Below are positions 47,168 through 57,700 of a stretch of 64,000 nt of DNA, in pieces; the first letter of the stretch is position 1; every line of letters starts with the position of its first letter. A program made the translations under genes and the position numbers. Below the pieces are notes generated by a model, which saw only the letters and a program-made list of their open reading frames with translations, ran no database searches and was not told where the DNA came from. The stretch is from Allolobophora icterica (Eukaryota; Annelida; Clitellata; Crassiclitellata; Lumbricidae). The stretch spans positions 48,208,346 through 48,272,345 of the forward strand of contig OY744607.1 of assembly GCA_963556255.1 (NCBI GenBank), given 5' to 3'.

Positions 47168-48453
47168 CTTACAATCTAGCAGTAGCAGTGCAGTAGGATG
47201 TAGGCCCCCTATCGAATCGAGCAGAGCATTATATAGTAATCGTTATAACTCAAGAATTTCTTTAGGCCTACTCAAGTGCCAAGCGCGGCTTTACTGACGA
47301 GTGTTGCATCAAGTCAGACGGGTTCGAAGTGATACCGTAAGAAGATCGTAATTCGGCTGACCGAAAAGAGGAGATTCTGCACCCACAAGGCCTACAGTTA
47401 AACGAGCCGACTTATTGCTGCTCCTTGCTCACTCCTTAGCATGGGCATCTGGAGGGGGTAAGACCGTACGGAGGGTCCCTGAATTTTGAAAATATTTTAC
47501 AAAAATAAAATCTTTTAATTATTGTGATTATTCCAAGTTTTCCAAACGTCCCAACACGATTTTCTGGCCAACTGGATTTCGATTTAGCCAATTCCCAGCG
47601 AATAACGACTCCCAACTACGATTCATTTGAATTGACCATCGTTTGATGCCGTGTGCATTATGAGTACAGCACTGTTAGAGTAGAAGTTCTTCGATTAGAT
47701 TATTATTATTCCAATGTTTAACGAGATCTTATAGCTACAAAGGCCGTTGACGTCTTTAAAGTTTTTGATATATTTCAGTTCATTTTCATATAACTTTCGT
47801 GATCAGTTTCTTTCACTTCTCTCATCTATGATTCTATCTAACTAGTGGCCATCCATATATTACGTACGCAAAAATCCGGGAAAATTGGACCCTCCCTGTA
47901 CTCACACTTTTTCCAACCCCCCACCACCACCTGAGTACGTACGGTTGACGCATCCCTTCCCCAAGACCAGCTGCAGAATGTGTCAGTACCAGTACTATTG
48001 TTATTATTATTAACAATAGTAATGATAATACTAATACTAATATTTCTCTTAAGAAAGATTCTTTTCTTTCTAGGGTCATGTTTAATATTCTGAATGATTT
48101 ATATTAATAGATTTGTATATAGTTTCATTGTTGTATCCTCGCTTTAACATGCTTCTTGATTTTGATGGTAGGCCTAATGGTTTGCGGTGTGTCAAACTAC
48201 TATTTTGAATAAACGAATACTTACTTACAGGTCCAGGCAGCGACTGTCTGCACATTAGGCCAGATTCAAGGATGAGTAATCCATGGACTCACTGCTGAGT
48301 TGTGTGATAGTTTAATAGCGTTTAGAGGTAAGATGGCATATAAGTGATATCTCTCCCACAGTCCTACTTCCTCTGGTAGTACCTGATAGCTGAAAAGACT
48401 GAACGATAGCTCACTTGAAGGCCAATCAATTTGAAGGCCCCGTTTCCTATGCG
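47168..48453. other. Intergenic sequence left of the LTR retrotransposon
   Basis: No gene seen. 47849-47875 (ccatccatatattacgtacg) resembles, in reverse, 60610-60640 on the other side of the retrotransposon; 48310-48335 is a 26-bp match to 60957-60982. Otherwise AT-rich single-copy-looking DNA. Confidence 0.45.
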
Positions 48454-49020
48454 TACGTGTGACGTTCGTCGCTCGAGATCAACTAACCCTTCATCAGACA
48501 TGGTACCAATTTGTGTCGGTCTTACCCGAGACGCTGCTTCGTCGTCGGGCTGGGTTCGGCTCCAGCCAACTGACCTTCTGGAGTCGCCCGGGTCACTATC
48601 CTGTCTACTTCTGCTGTAGACGAGCGGTTCCCTGTCTCCGCTCTCAGTGCCCATTTCTCCAAGAGGAGGTCCCGAGGGTATCGCTTGTTTGCGAACAGTG
48701 TCGCTGCCAAGCTCCATCTCACTTTCGGACTCTGCCACTGCCGCGGTCGCTGGGTGGGCAACGTCCTCGTCCTCAGGATGGCCGTCCTTTAGAACAGGGT
48801 TCGCTCTCTTGCCGGCAGGAGTCCTCAGCTTCCTGTGAGATCTCTTAGTCAAAGACTTCCTCTTTTTCTCCACCTTAACCGAACCCTCACGTACCATTCT
48901 GCATCTCATGACTCTCGAGTTATCGTCAATAGGGGAAAACTCTGAACGTTCTCTTGTCCGAGAGGACAAGGTGTACATCTGACGAGTCGTCACGTCGTGC
49001 TGTCTCAAACACGCGAACAT
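48364..49020 (-). CDS. Truncated polyprotein frame encoded by the 3' LTR, running into host DNA
   Basis: 218 codons from the same ATG context as the full polyprotein. Residues 1-187 are identical to the polyprotein N-terminus (basic, RS/KR-rich, disordered). At codon 188 the LTR ends and the frame continues for 31 codons of flanking DNA (from HVRIGNGAF on) to a stop at 48364. If the 3' LTR promotes transcription, this short chimeric protein could be made, but there is no evidence that it is. Any new insertion will generate a different tail from its target site. Confidence 0.6.
   Translation of the reverse strand: MFACLRQHDVTTRQMYTLSSRTRERSEFSPIDDNSRVMRCRMVREGSVKVEKKRKSLTKRSHRKLRTPAGKRANPVLKDGHPEDEDVAHPATAAVAESESEMELGSDTVRKQAIPSGPPLGEMGTESGDREPLVYSRSRQDSDPGDSRRSVGWSRTQPDDEAASRVRPTQIGTMSDEGLVDLERRTSHVRIGNGAFKLIGLQVSYRSVFSAIRYYQRK
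48454..48457. other. Target-site duplication, left copy (TACG)
   Basis: TACG immediately left of the 3' LTR end; the partner is at 60531-60534, immediately right of the 5' LTR. Ty3/gypsy integrases typically duplicate 4-6 bp. Confidence 0.88.
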
Positions 49021-50675
49021 CTTGCGATAATATTTACACGTGTAATATTAACGCGGTGTACTGGTCTCACGACACTCTCTTCTGATAGGACAGGTTCTAG
49101 GTCTAAAACCTCCCTAACCGCACGCAGAACTGTGTTCCGACCGGCGCACGAAGTGGGCCCTACTTCGCCTTCGGTCAGTTCTCGGAACTACGTGTTTCGA
49201 TCACCAAGTTATTTGCTCTGAATAACGATTGGTTTGAATACAAGATTTTCCTGACTCTATCGTTTTTCCTGGTCTTACCGCACTGTAATCAGTTGTCGGG
49301 CGGTCTTTTCCCGTACTGCGGTCTTTCGGTAACAGTGGTCTTTCCCAGTAACTATTTTTAGTTACCGGGCGATGGAGCCCCTCCAACGCTCCACCGGCGT
49401 GTCAGCCATCCAAGTGTCACAATCCAAATGTAACGCTGACCCCGTAAGGTTACCAGAATGTCTTGAATTTTGTTCCCAAGAATTTCCGAATTTTGGTTCC
49501 CTAACGAAGGTCACACTTACTCCCACAGGTAACCGGACAAGCTTCGCTCGCGGAGTTCTTCAAAACCCAAGAGGGAATTTCCTGCCTGTCGCCAAATTTA
49601 CCCTTATTATCGTTTTTGTACTAAATTGGTTTTTTCAGGTATCCCGACGGTCACTTCACCGAGTGCCGAAGTCGCGTAAAACTCTCCCAGCCGAAGACGC
49701 CGAAGTCGCGTAAAACTCTCCCGGCCGAGTACGCCGAAAGCGCGTAGAACTTCCCCTGTATCGAGTACGCCGAAATCGCGTAAAACTCGTCTCAGTGGAT
49801 AAAACCAAACACTGTCGGATCTTGGAGTTCTTCGAACTCCAAGAGGGATTTCCTTGCCCGACGCCAAATTTACTCTTGGTTTCAAGGATTTCAGAATTCC
49901 AGAAAATGGCTACCTTAAGAAGGTCACCTTTACTCCCATGGGTTACCGGACAAGCTCCGATCGCGGAGTTCTTCAAAACCCAAGAGGGACTTTCCTGCCC
50001 GTCGCCAAATTCACCCTGGTTTTCGATCTCACACTGAATTGGTTTTCCTGTGTATCAACGGTATCCTTCCCCGAGTATTACTCAGCCGTAGATTTCCCAC
50101 GATCGGGATCTAGACCGCTTCGCGATCAACTGAGGGATCCAACCCGCCGGATCGGCGCTGTCGGCCCGTCTCCCAACAGTGAACTTCTTTAGCTGTACTC
50201 GGGATCGCCTGATTATATTATTCGGACGCCCCTTTCGTCCGTAAATATATTTGTACTAACCGGAAACTCGAACTTTGACTCTGTCGTAACCAAAATCACT
50301 CGCCTACCACACTGAGTGCAGTATATTTGAATCGGTAACTGAATCACTAACCAACAACGCTGTTGAACAGTATTGCTATGTATGAAGAGTCGAACCAACT
50401 CTTCACGTATAAAGCAGCACACCGTGAGGCAGCCTTTACTTATCCCTCACCACACTATACCGTGGCTTAAAATATATAATCAGTCTTCCCTACAACGGTC
50501 ATTGCTGGCCAGTTGCCTATTGAAATTAAATAGAAATTAAATGATCGATGCTGGGCCTTCGCATGTAAAATTAAGAGAAACGATGCTGTTCCCTTCGCAT
50601 GTAAACTTAAAGAAAACGATGCTATTCGCATAAAATAAATCCTCCCACATACGCACTGTGACCTTGACCGCCACA
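48458..50675 (-). repeat. 3' LTR, 2,218 bp
   Basis: Equivalent to the 5' LTR at offset 9,855. On the minus strand it starts TGTGGCGGTC after the polypurine tract and ends CGTCACA at 48458, next to TACG. It contains a second copy of the first 187 codons of the polyprotein (49020-48458), a ~33-bp tandem repeat (49663-49793) and three spaced copies of a ccaagaggga...ccaaattyaccctt block (49565, 49846, 49978). Confidence 0.97.
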
Positions 50676-50690
50676 CTCTCCCCACCTTAC
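50676..50690 (-). promoter_or_regulatory. Polypurine tract (plus-strand priming site)
   Basis: On the minus strand the sequence AAGGTGGGGAGAG directly precedes the TGTGGCGG start of the 3' LTR. This is the expected position and composition for the RNase H-resistant primer of second-strand DNA synthesis. Confidence 0.9.
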
Positions 50691-51159
50691 TTAGATGCGG
50701 AGCATCTCTGCCAAAATCGGGGACCTTAATCAAACGTGACAGGAACATCCCCAACCCAGATCCACTTAGAGAGCAAGGAACCAAATGCACCTTTGGTTAT
50801 AGGGCGGTATATCAACAATCTCGGCACCCTGCACGTACGCCAAACAACGATGAGAACCGTGATAGCGACAGCCTATTTAATGATGCTTTCGATCCGAACC
50901 ACCACCCTACTGGCAACCTGTCGTTCCTGACAAATCGCCAACCTTAACAGGCCCTCTATCATGAACCTGGGCTCTACCGGACCCCAAGGGCCAGGAGAAC
51001 TAAAGGAGAGAAAAGTCGCCCACTGTCTCCCGATCTGGTAACCATCGTCAATCAGTCACACCCGGTACCACTTCAAAATCGTGAAAGCAAAATAAAAGCG
51101 GACAACAGTTTGTACTGCCCCGCCTCGATCCGATAACCTTTTTATTTTGCTAAAATATA

Positions 51160-51190
<31 letters not shown>

Positions 51191-51771
51191 CATATCTTAA
51201 CTAGTACAAGTTATCATATTTACGCACATGATCTAAGTCCTAACATATGCTTCTATCGCATGATGATCTATCCTAAGTAGCGCACTAAGGTAGCGCACTA
51301 AAGTATCATGAAACGGTAACCAAGGAAATCGCGTTGCCCCGAATTTCCTTAACACTCGTTGTTACGAGCATTATACTGTCGAAAAGAAATTCTGTCATCA
51401 CAAGGAAACGGAAACATGGTTCTCCAATAGTTCGCTTGTAGAACCAACGCAATGAAGCGTTCTAGTACTGGAATCTTTACTCGTTTCAGTACTAACCACT
51501 AATCCAATGTTTAACCGAAAACATATCATCAAAAGGAAACTTAAACAGTCATTCACTGACAATCTGTAAAACCAACGCAATTAAGCGTTGCTGGTAGCAC
51601 AGGTACTGTATGCTCCCAGATACCGCTCAAAAGAAATACTCTCATCAAAAGGGCAACTGAAACATGGGTCTCGAATAGTCAATGAAACCAACGCAATTAA
51701 GCGTTTATCTAGTTGGTCCTAGATACACGTCTGCTTCAGAAGGTCACTAACAAGGACTTCTACAGTCGTAG
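50691..51771 (-). other. 3' untranslated region of the retrotransposon with three hairpin-bearing repeats
   Basis: 1.1 kb with no long frame on the element's strand. Between 51370 and 51730 a ~120-bp unit recurs about three times; each holds ccaacgcaatkaagcgtt (at 51444, 51572, 51688), in which aacgc and gcgtt can pair around a short loop, and an upstream catcaaaaggraac-like block. 51155-51190 is an (AT)n plus poly-T tract. The hairpins might be RNA export or packaging signals; this is speculation. Confidence 0.7.
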
Positions 51772-54700
51772 TCATCCATCCAAGCGAGGTCTTCGTCTCG
51801 TCCGTCGTACAGGTGGCAATTCTGGATCAGCGGTCTCTTCTGGATTCTCTGAAGGTTCCTCTGGTTCATGTTCTGCATTAGGATCTTGAGCCAGGACTGG
51901 CCAGTCTACTGTAGGTAACTCAAGATTTCTGTCCCTCTCCGGTAACCAGGTACTCGGAGGTTTACCGTAAAACGGCTTCAATTTATCCACGTGCACAACC
52001 ATTAGCGTGGATTTCGGACTCTTCTGAATCCGGTACAGACACGGACTGAGCACTTGAATAATCAAGAATGGGCCGGTGTAATAGCGAGCCCATTTTGTCT
52101 TCCTTCCACTTCTTAGCCGAGGGTAGTAATAGTAAACCCAATCTCCTTGAGCGAACTTGCTAGGTCTCACTCTCAAATCGTAGGTTTTTTTCCTTCTTTC
52201 TGCTACTCTCTTTAACTGTTCTCGTACAAGCCGATACGATCGTTCCATTTTCTCTTTCTGTTTCTCCACGTACTCTTCCATGTCACTGTAAGACGGTCTC
52301 TCGAACTCTGTAACTTGGGCTAGAATCAAGTCTAATGGCGTATGGTTCTCTCTTCCCAGGAACAGGAAATTAGGTGTCCGTTGGGTCGCTTCATGTTCAG
52401 TACCTCGATATGCCGCCATTACATATGGTACGTGAACATCCCAATCCTTTTGTCGTTCCGACACTACCTTTCCGATCAACATGTTCAGTGTTCTGTGGAA
52501 CCTTTCGATCATTCCGTTACCAGAGGGTCGATATGGAGTTGTACGTACTTTGTCAATCTCCATGCGTTTACACAGCTCTTTGAATAACTTCGACTCAAAA
52601 CACGGTCCCTGATCCGTCAGGATCTGGCGTGGCATACCAAACCTCGAGAACACGTGTACCATAAGCGATTCTGCCACAGTAACGGCCTCTTGGTTTCTGA
52701 TAGGCAGAGCTTCAGCCCATCTCGAGAAGTAATCTATCGCTGTCAGTATGTATTTGTTGCCTTTACTTGATACAGGATGCGGACCAGTTATATCAATTCC
52801 GAATCTCTCCATTGGTTCACCGACCACAGGAGTCTGCATGTAACCCTGTCTTGGAGGTTTCTCCCTTCGATAACGAGCACAGCGATCGCCCCTTTGGCAG
52901 AACCGTCTAACATCGTCCTTCCAACTCGGCCAATACGCCCGACGTTGCAACTGAGTTAAACTCTTCCGAATCCCGAAATGTCCTCCGGCAAAGCTTGCGT
53001 GTGTTAACTGAAGCATCTCTTGCCGTAGAGATAAGGGCACAACTAACTGAGATCGCTCAGCTTTTCCTGTGTTACCCTGAATCCAGCCTCTGTGTAACAC
53101 TCCTTGCAGGACTTCCAGCTGATTCCAGTTGCTCACCAACACTTTCACTTCTCCGCTAGCAGGTGATAGTTCTGCCTGTGTTGGATGATGCTTCGACTCC
53201 TTCCAATCAAGGACCGTACCAATATTGCAATCGCTCTGCTGTTCTCTTCGAAGAAACTCCTTTGTCCAACGGATTTCCTGGCCTGTATCTTCACTGGTAA
53301 CCTCGGAGCGCGTTACTTCTCCGATCGGACGTGCCCACATCACGTCTTCATTCGTAACTCTCATGGTAACCACTTTAGGTTGTTCCTCACCCGGACCTCT
53401 AGACATCGCGTCTGCGTTACCGTGTTTTGCTCCCGGTCTGTGACATATCTCCATGTCAAACTCCTCTATCATCTCTAACCAACGAGCCTGTTGGCCAATC
53501 GGTTCCGGTGTTCTGCGTAACCACTGAAGTGCGGAGTGGTCTGTTCTGAGTAGGAATTTACTACCCAGTAAGTACTGACGAAACTCTTTCAAGAAATACA
53601 CCACAGCTAACAACTCTCGCCTGGTAACGTTATAGTTCCGTTCCGCCGTCGACAAGAGCCGACTCGCGTAACAAATCACTGTCTCTTCTCCTTCTTGTAC
53701 TTGCGATAACACCGCTCCAATGGCGTATGCCGAGGCATCCGTATCTAGGATGTACTGGCCCTCGTCGTTCGGTAACCCAAGTATAGGTGCGGAAACCAAC
53801 TTTCGTTTAAGTTCTTCGAAAGCTCCCTGACATTCGTCAGTCCAATGGAACGGTACATTTTTCCTGGTCAGGAAATGAAGTGGTTGAGCTACCACCGCGA
53901 AATCATGTATGAAACGTCGGTAATAGGAGCAAAGACCAACGAAGGATCTGACTTGCCTCAAGTTCCGAGGAGCAGACCATTCTTCTACGGCCTTGATCTT
54001 GCTCGGATCCGTCGCGACCCCTTCTTCACTCAAAACGTGACCAAGAAACAATACTCTCTGTTGTAACAGGTAACATTTGGATGGTTTCAGCTTGAGATTA
54101 TACTCTTGTAATCTCCTGAAAATCATCTCTAGACGTTGCATGTGCGTCTCTACGTCCCTTGAGAACACAATTATGTCATCCAAGTAAACCAGACAGATGT
54201 CATAGTTTAGCCCTGTCAAGACTAAGTTCATTAGTCGACAAAACGAGGCCGGACTATTGCACAATCCGAAAGGTAACACTTTGAATTGGAAGCTGCCCCT
54301 TCTCGTAACGAACCCGGTCTTGTGTTTGTCTCTTGGGTGCAAGGCCATCTGGTGATAACCTGCTCTCAAATCGAACGTACTGTACCATCTGGCGCCACCC
54401 AGGGTATCTAAACTCTCGCGGATAAGGGGTAACGGATGAGCATCTTTCCGTGTCTTCAGGTTCAGTTGCCTGTAATCGATACAGAAACGCATACTGCCAT
54501 CCTTTTTCTTAACCATTACGACATTGGATGCCCATTCCGATATCGAAGGTTCAATGATTCCTTGTCTCAACATGTCTTCTACCTGACGATCAACTTCCGG
54601 TAACATGGAAAGCGGTTGACGTCTCAAAGGTTGCCGAACTGGTTTCTCCTGTCCCGTATCGATCTCGTGTTGGATCACCGAAGTGAATCCGTTATCACTT

Positions 54701-57700
54701 TCGTTAAGGGAAAACGTTGCGCTGTACGTTAGCACAAGTTTTCGTAACCTGATTCGCTCTTCTTCCGAAATGTCTGCTGGCACTTCTTCCCATAGTCGTT
54801 TTAGGGTCTGTTCGGCAAGTGGGTTGAGCGTCTGCTCCGATACACTGGCCGTTGTACTAATCTTCGATCCAAACCGGTCAATCGTACTTTGCTGCTTTCC
54901 TCGGCGTTCCTCCGGATAACCTGGGCCCATAGGCTTCTCCGGATTTTCGCTTCGGTAAGGCTCATCATACGACTCCGTTCTGGCTCGATTAACTGTCACA
55001 TCGACTAAGTTCACCCGCTCCAGCGGACATTCAGTCCGTTTCTTGACTAGCGAATCTCTGTCTCCAACATTCAACATCCTGATCCACACTTCCGTGTCTC
55101 TTCCTGTCACCAACGTACGTCCGATTATCAAATCTTTTGATAATTCCATTGGAATGGTCGTCCAATCTTCGTTATCTTTTTGGAAATGCGGGTATACTAC
55201 CCAAGCTGGAACGTCAACTTCGCTCCTTGGAGGAACTATTATGTCCTCTTGCACAATAACCCTCCGGCACATGGACTCGGTAACGACCTCTTTCAGAGGG
55301 ATCTTCTCGCTCCCAAGGAAAACGCATCGACTTGCGAAGTCCCATCTTGCCTGATTGGCTTCCAGCCAAGATAACCCCAAGATCACTTCTGTCACTTGGT
55401 CTGTAACTAGACAGGGTACAGGGTACACCTGCTTTCCGATCCGAATCTTAAGGTTAGTTTCACCATCCACCTCAATCTGACTTCCATTAGCGGCTAGGAG
55501 TCGCTGTTCTGACGGTACTAGCACAGCGTCTAGCACGAAACGTCGTGGCACAAGTGACATTTCACTTCCAGAATCAAGTAGACAGTGTATACGTTTTCCT
55601 GCCAGTCTCGCAACCACGTAGGCCACCCTACTGCCTTTGACCAGTCGGTTTTGGGTTTCCTCTTGTATCGGTTCAGCCTTTGTAGGTTCACTGGTACCGG
55701 TTGCACCATTCGTCTCAGCGTTTCTCTGAGGACAATATCGCTTCATGTGTCCTTTTCGTTTGCACAAGTAGCATTCGATATCCGGGTTACGCAACCGTGT
55801 GGGCGGATAAATCCGTCGCCACCCCACATTCGGTTCGGTTGTCCTCTGATCTCCCACCGCTAGATCAGAACTGTTCTCCCTTTCATGAGGTTTTCTCGGA
55901 ACGATGCCCAAATTCTGATTTATTGTCACTCGATCAAGTTCTCTTGAAAGATTTTTAATCTTTCGCTCGAGATCTTCTAGACGACGAGACTGTTGCCCCT
56001 CAGTGCTCGAGTCTTTTCGGTCTTCCATGGTAACTTTAACTCTCGCGTGTCTCCGGTCTAAATCACCACCTTGTGTCGAAGATCGACCATAGGCATCCAA
56101 CCTCACCGCATGTTTATACGCCGCTTCGAGGTTAACTGGTTCTCGCTCGCGCACCTTCTGCCCCAAATCTTGGTTTGCCAGTGCATCAATGAAAGCGTCA
56201 CAAGCGACCGTCTCGACGATATCACTTGTTGGTCCTGGGTATGCCAAAGCCATTAGCCTTCGTACTTCCTGCACTACACTACTCAGCGTTTCTCCGTGAG
56301 CCTGCCGGTAAGTGCGAAGTTTCATCCGATATAGGCTAGTTTGGTCATCAGACCCGTACCGGGCCTTAAGCCGCTCAACAAGTTCTCGCCAAGACACGTC
56401 CCTCTGTGCACCCATGTCCCACAACAGCTGCGAAGCGGGACCCGTTAGGGCACACATTAACTGGTCTGCTTTTTCCTGATCACTCCACCGGTTGCACCGT
56501 ACACAAACTTCGAACTTTGCTAGAAAGGCTGCGATCGCTGACTTGCCATCGTACTTCTCTAGCTTGATTCGTATACCGCGATCCGATCGGTCTTCGCCTC
56601 TTGTCCGTGTAACAAGTGATCTTCCGACACTCTTCTTGGGATTTCCTCTCCGGTTGTCCCCATCGTTACTCCTGGAATCGTTTTCCTCGTCTGTCCTCAC
56701 CACTGACCGGTGCCGACTCTGTCCCCTCAGAGTACCCAACGTCTTCCCTGTACGCCACTTAGAATACATCGTAGTCATCTCTCGGTCGTCTGACGTTGCA
56801 CTGTCTTCATCAGAGATGTACTCAGCCGGTCTCTGACCTTTTCTACGAGGCTCACCACCTGCGTAGTCTTTGGACTCCGATCGTTTATATTTATTGCGAG
56901 AGCTCTGAGAGTTTCCGTTGACGAACGTAACTCTTCTGTCTTCTTCGCGAATATCTCTTTTTCCTGACTCTGGCGGTCTGTCAGATTCGTCGTACCTAAG
57001 ACAATTACGACTTCTCGAATCTGGTTTGTGCCCTTTAGAGTACCGCTCGTGGGTCTCATCCCAGGCCAAATGATCTCTGTCTCTTCCCATGTTCGATTCT
57101 CTCTCGGTTTCTCTATCAAGTGCCTGTTTTAAACCGCGTCTCTCGTACTCTGGTAGACGTTCCTTACCATACGTCTCCCTTTCAGTTTTCTCATAACTCT
57201 CGTGTCTTCCTCGTTGGCGGAGGTTTTTCCTGTCAAAGACTCCGGTTCTCATGGCCTCTTCTGGACCAACACTATCGGTGTCTGAATCCGAAGAACTCAC
57301 TGACGAACGTAATTTCGCCTCAACTCTTCCTCTTGTCAACAGACGTTGTCGACTCGATTGCCTTGCCGTTTTTCCGTGTGACTCTCTCCCGCTGTCCTCG
57401 GGAAGATAGCGGCTACGTAACTTTTCCGAAGTTTCCGAAAGCGAAACTTCCTCGCGTGTCTCTGTGTTACCTCGGCTCCGTGCCGGCTCTTCGATCTGCA
57501 GCTTCCCTCGGCGATCCATCTGGTAACCTGGGCCCGTAGGTTTCCCCGATGTCTCGCGTCGGTAAGACTTCGCATGCTGAGCAGCAGGAACAGACAGTTC
57601 TTCAAGTTTCGAACTCATCATTGCCACACTCTGTCGCAGGTAAGACATCTCCGCTTGCCAATCTACCTCATCGGTCACAGGTCTTGGGCGACCTTCTTCC

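Noticed and set aside
48431..50192. Plus-strand frames inside the LTRs (also 58047-60047)
   Set aside because: Antisense shadows of the polyprotein start or of LTR regulatory sequence; they occur identically in both LTRs and show no domain.
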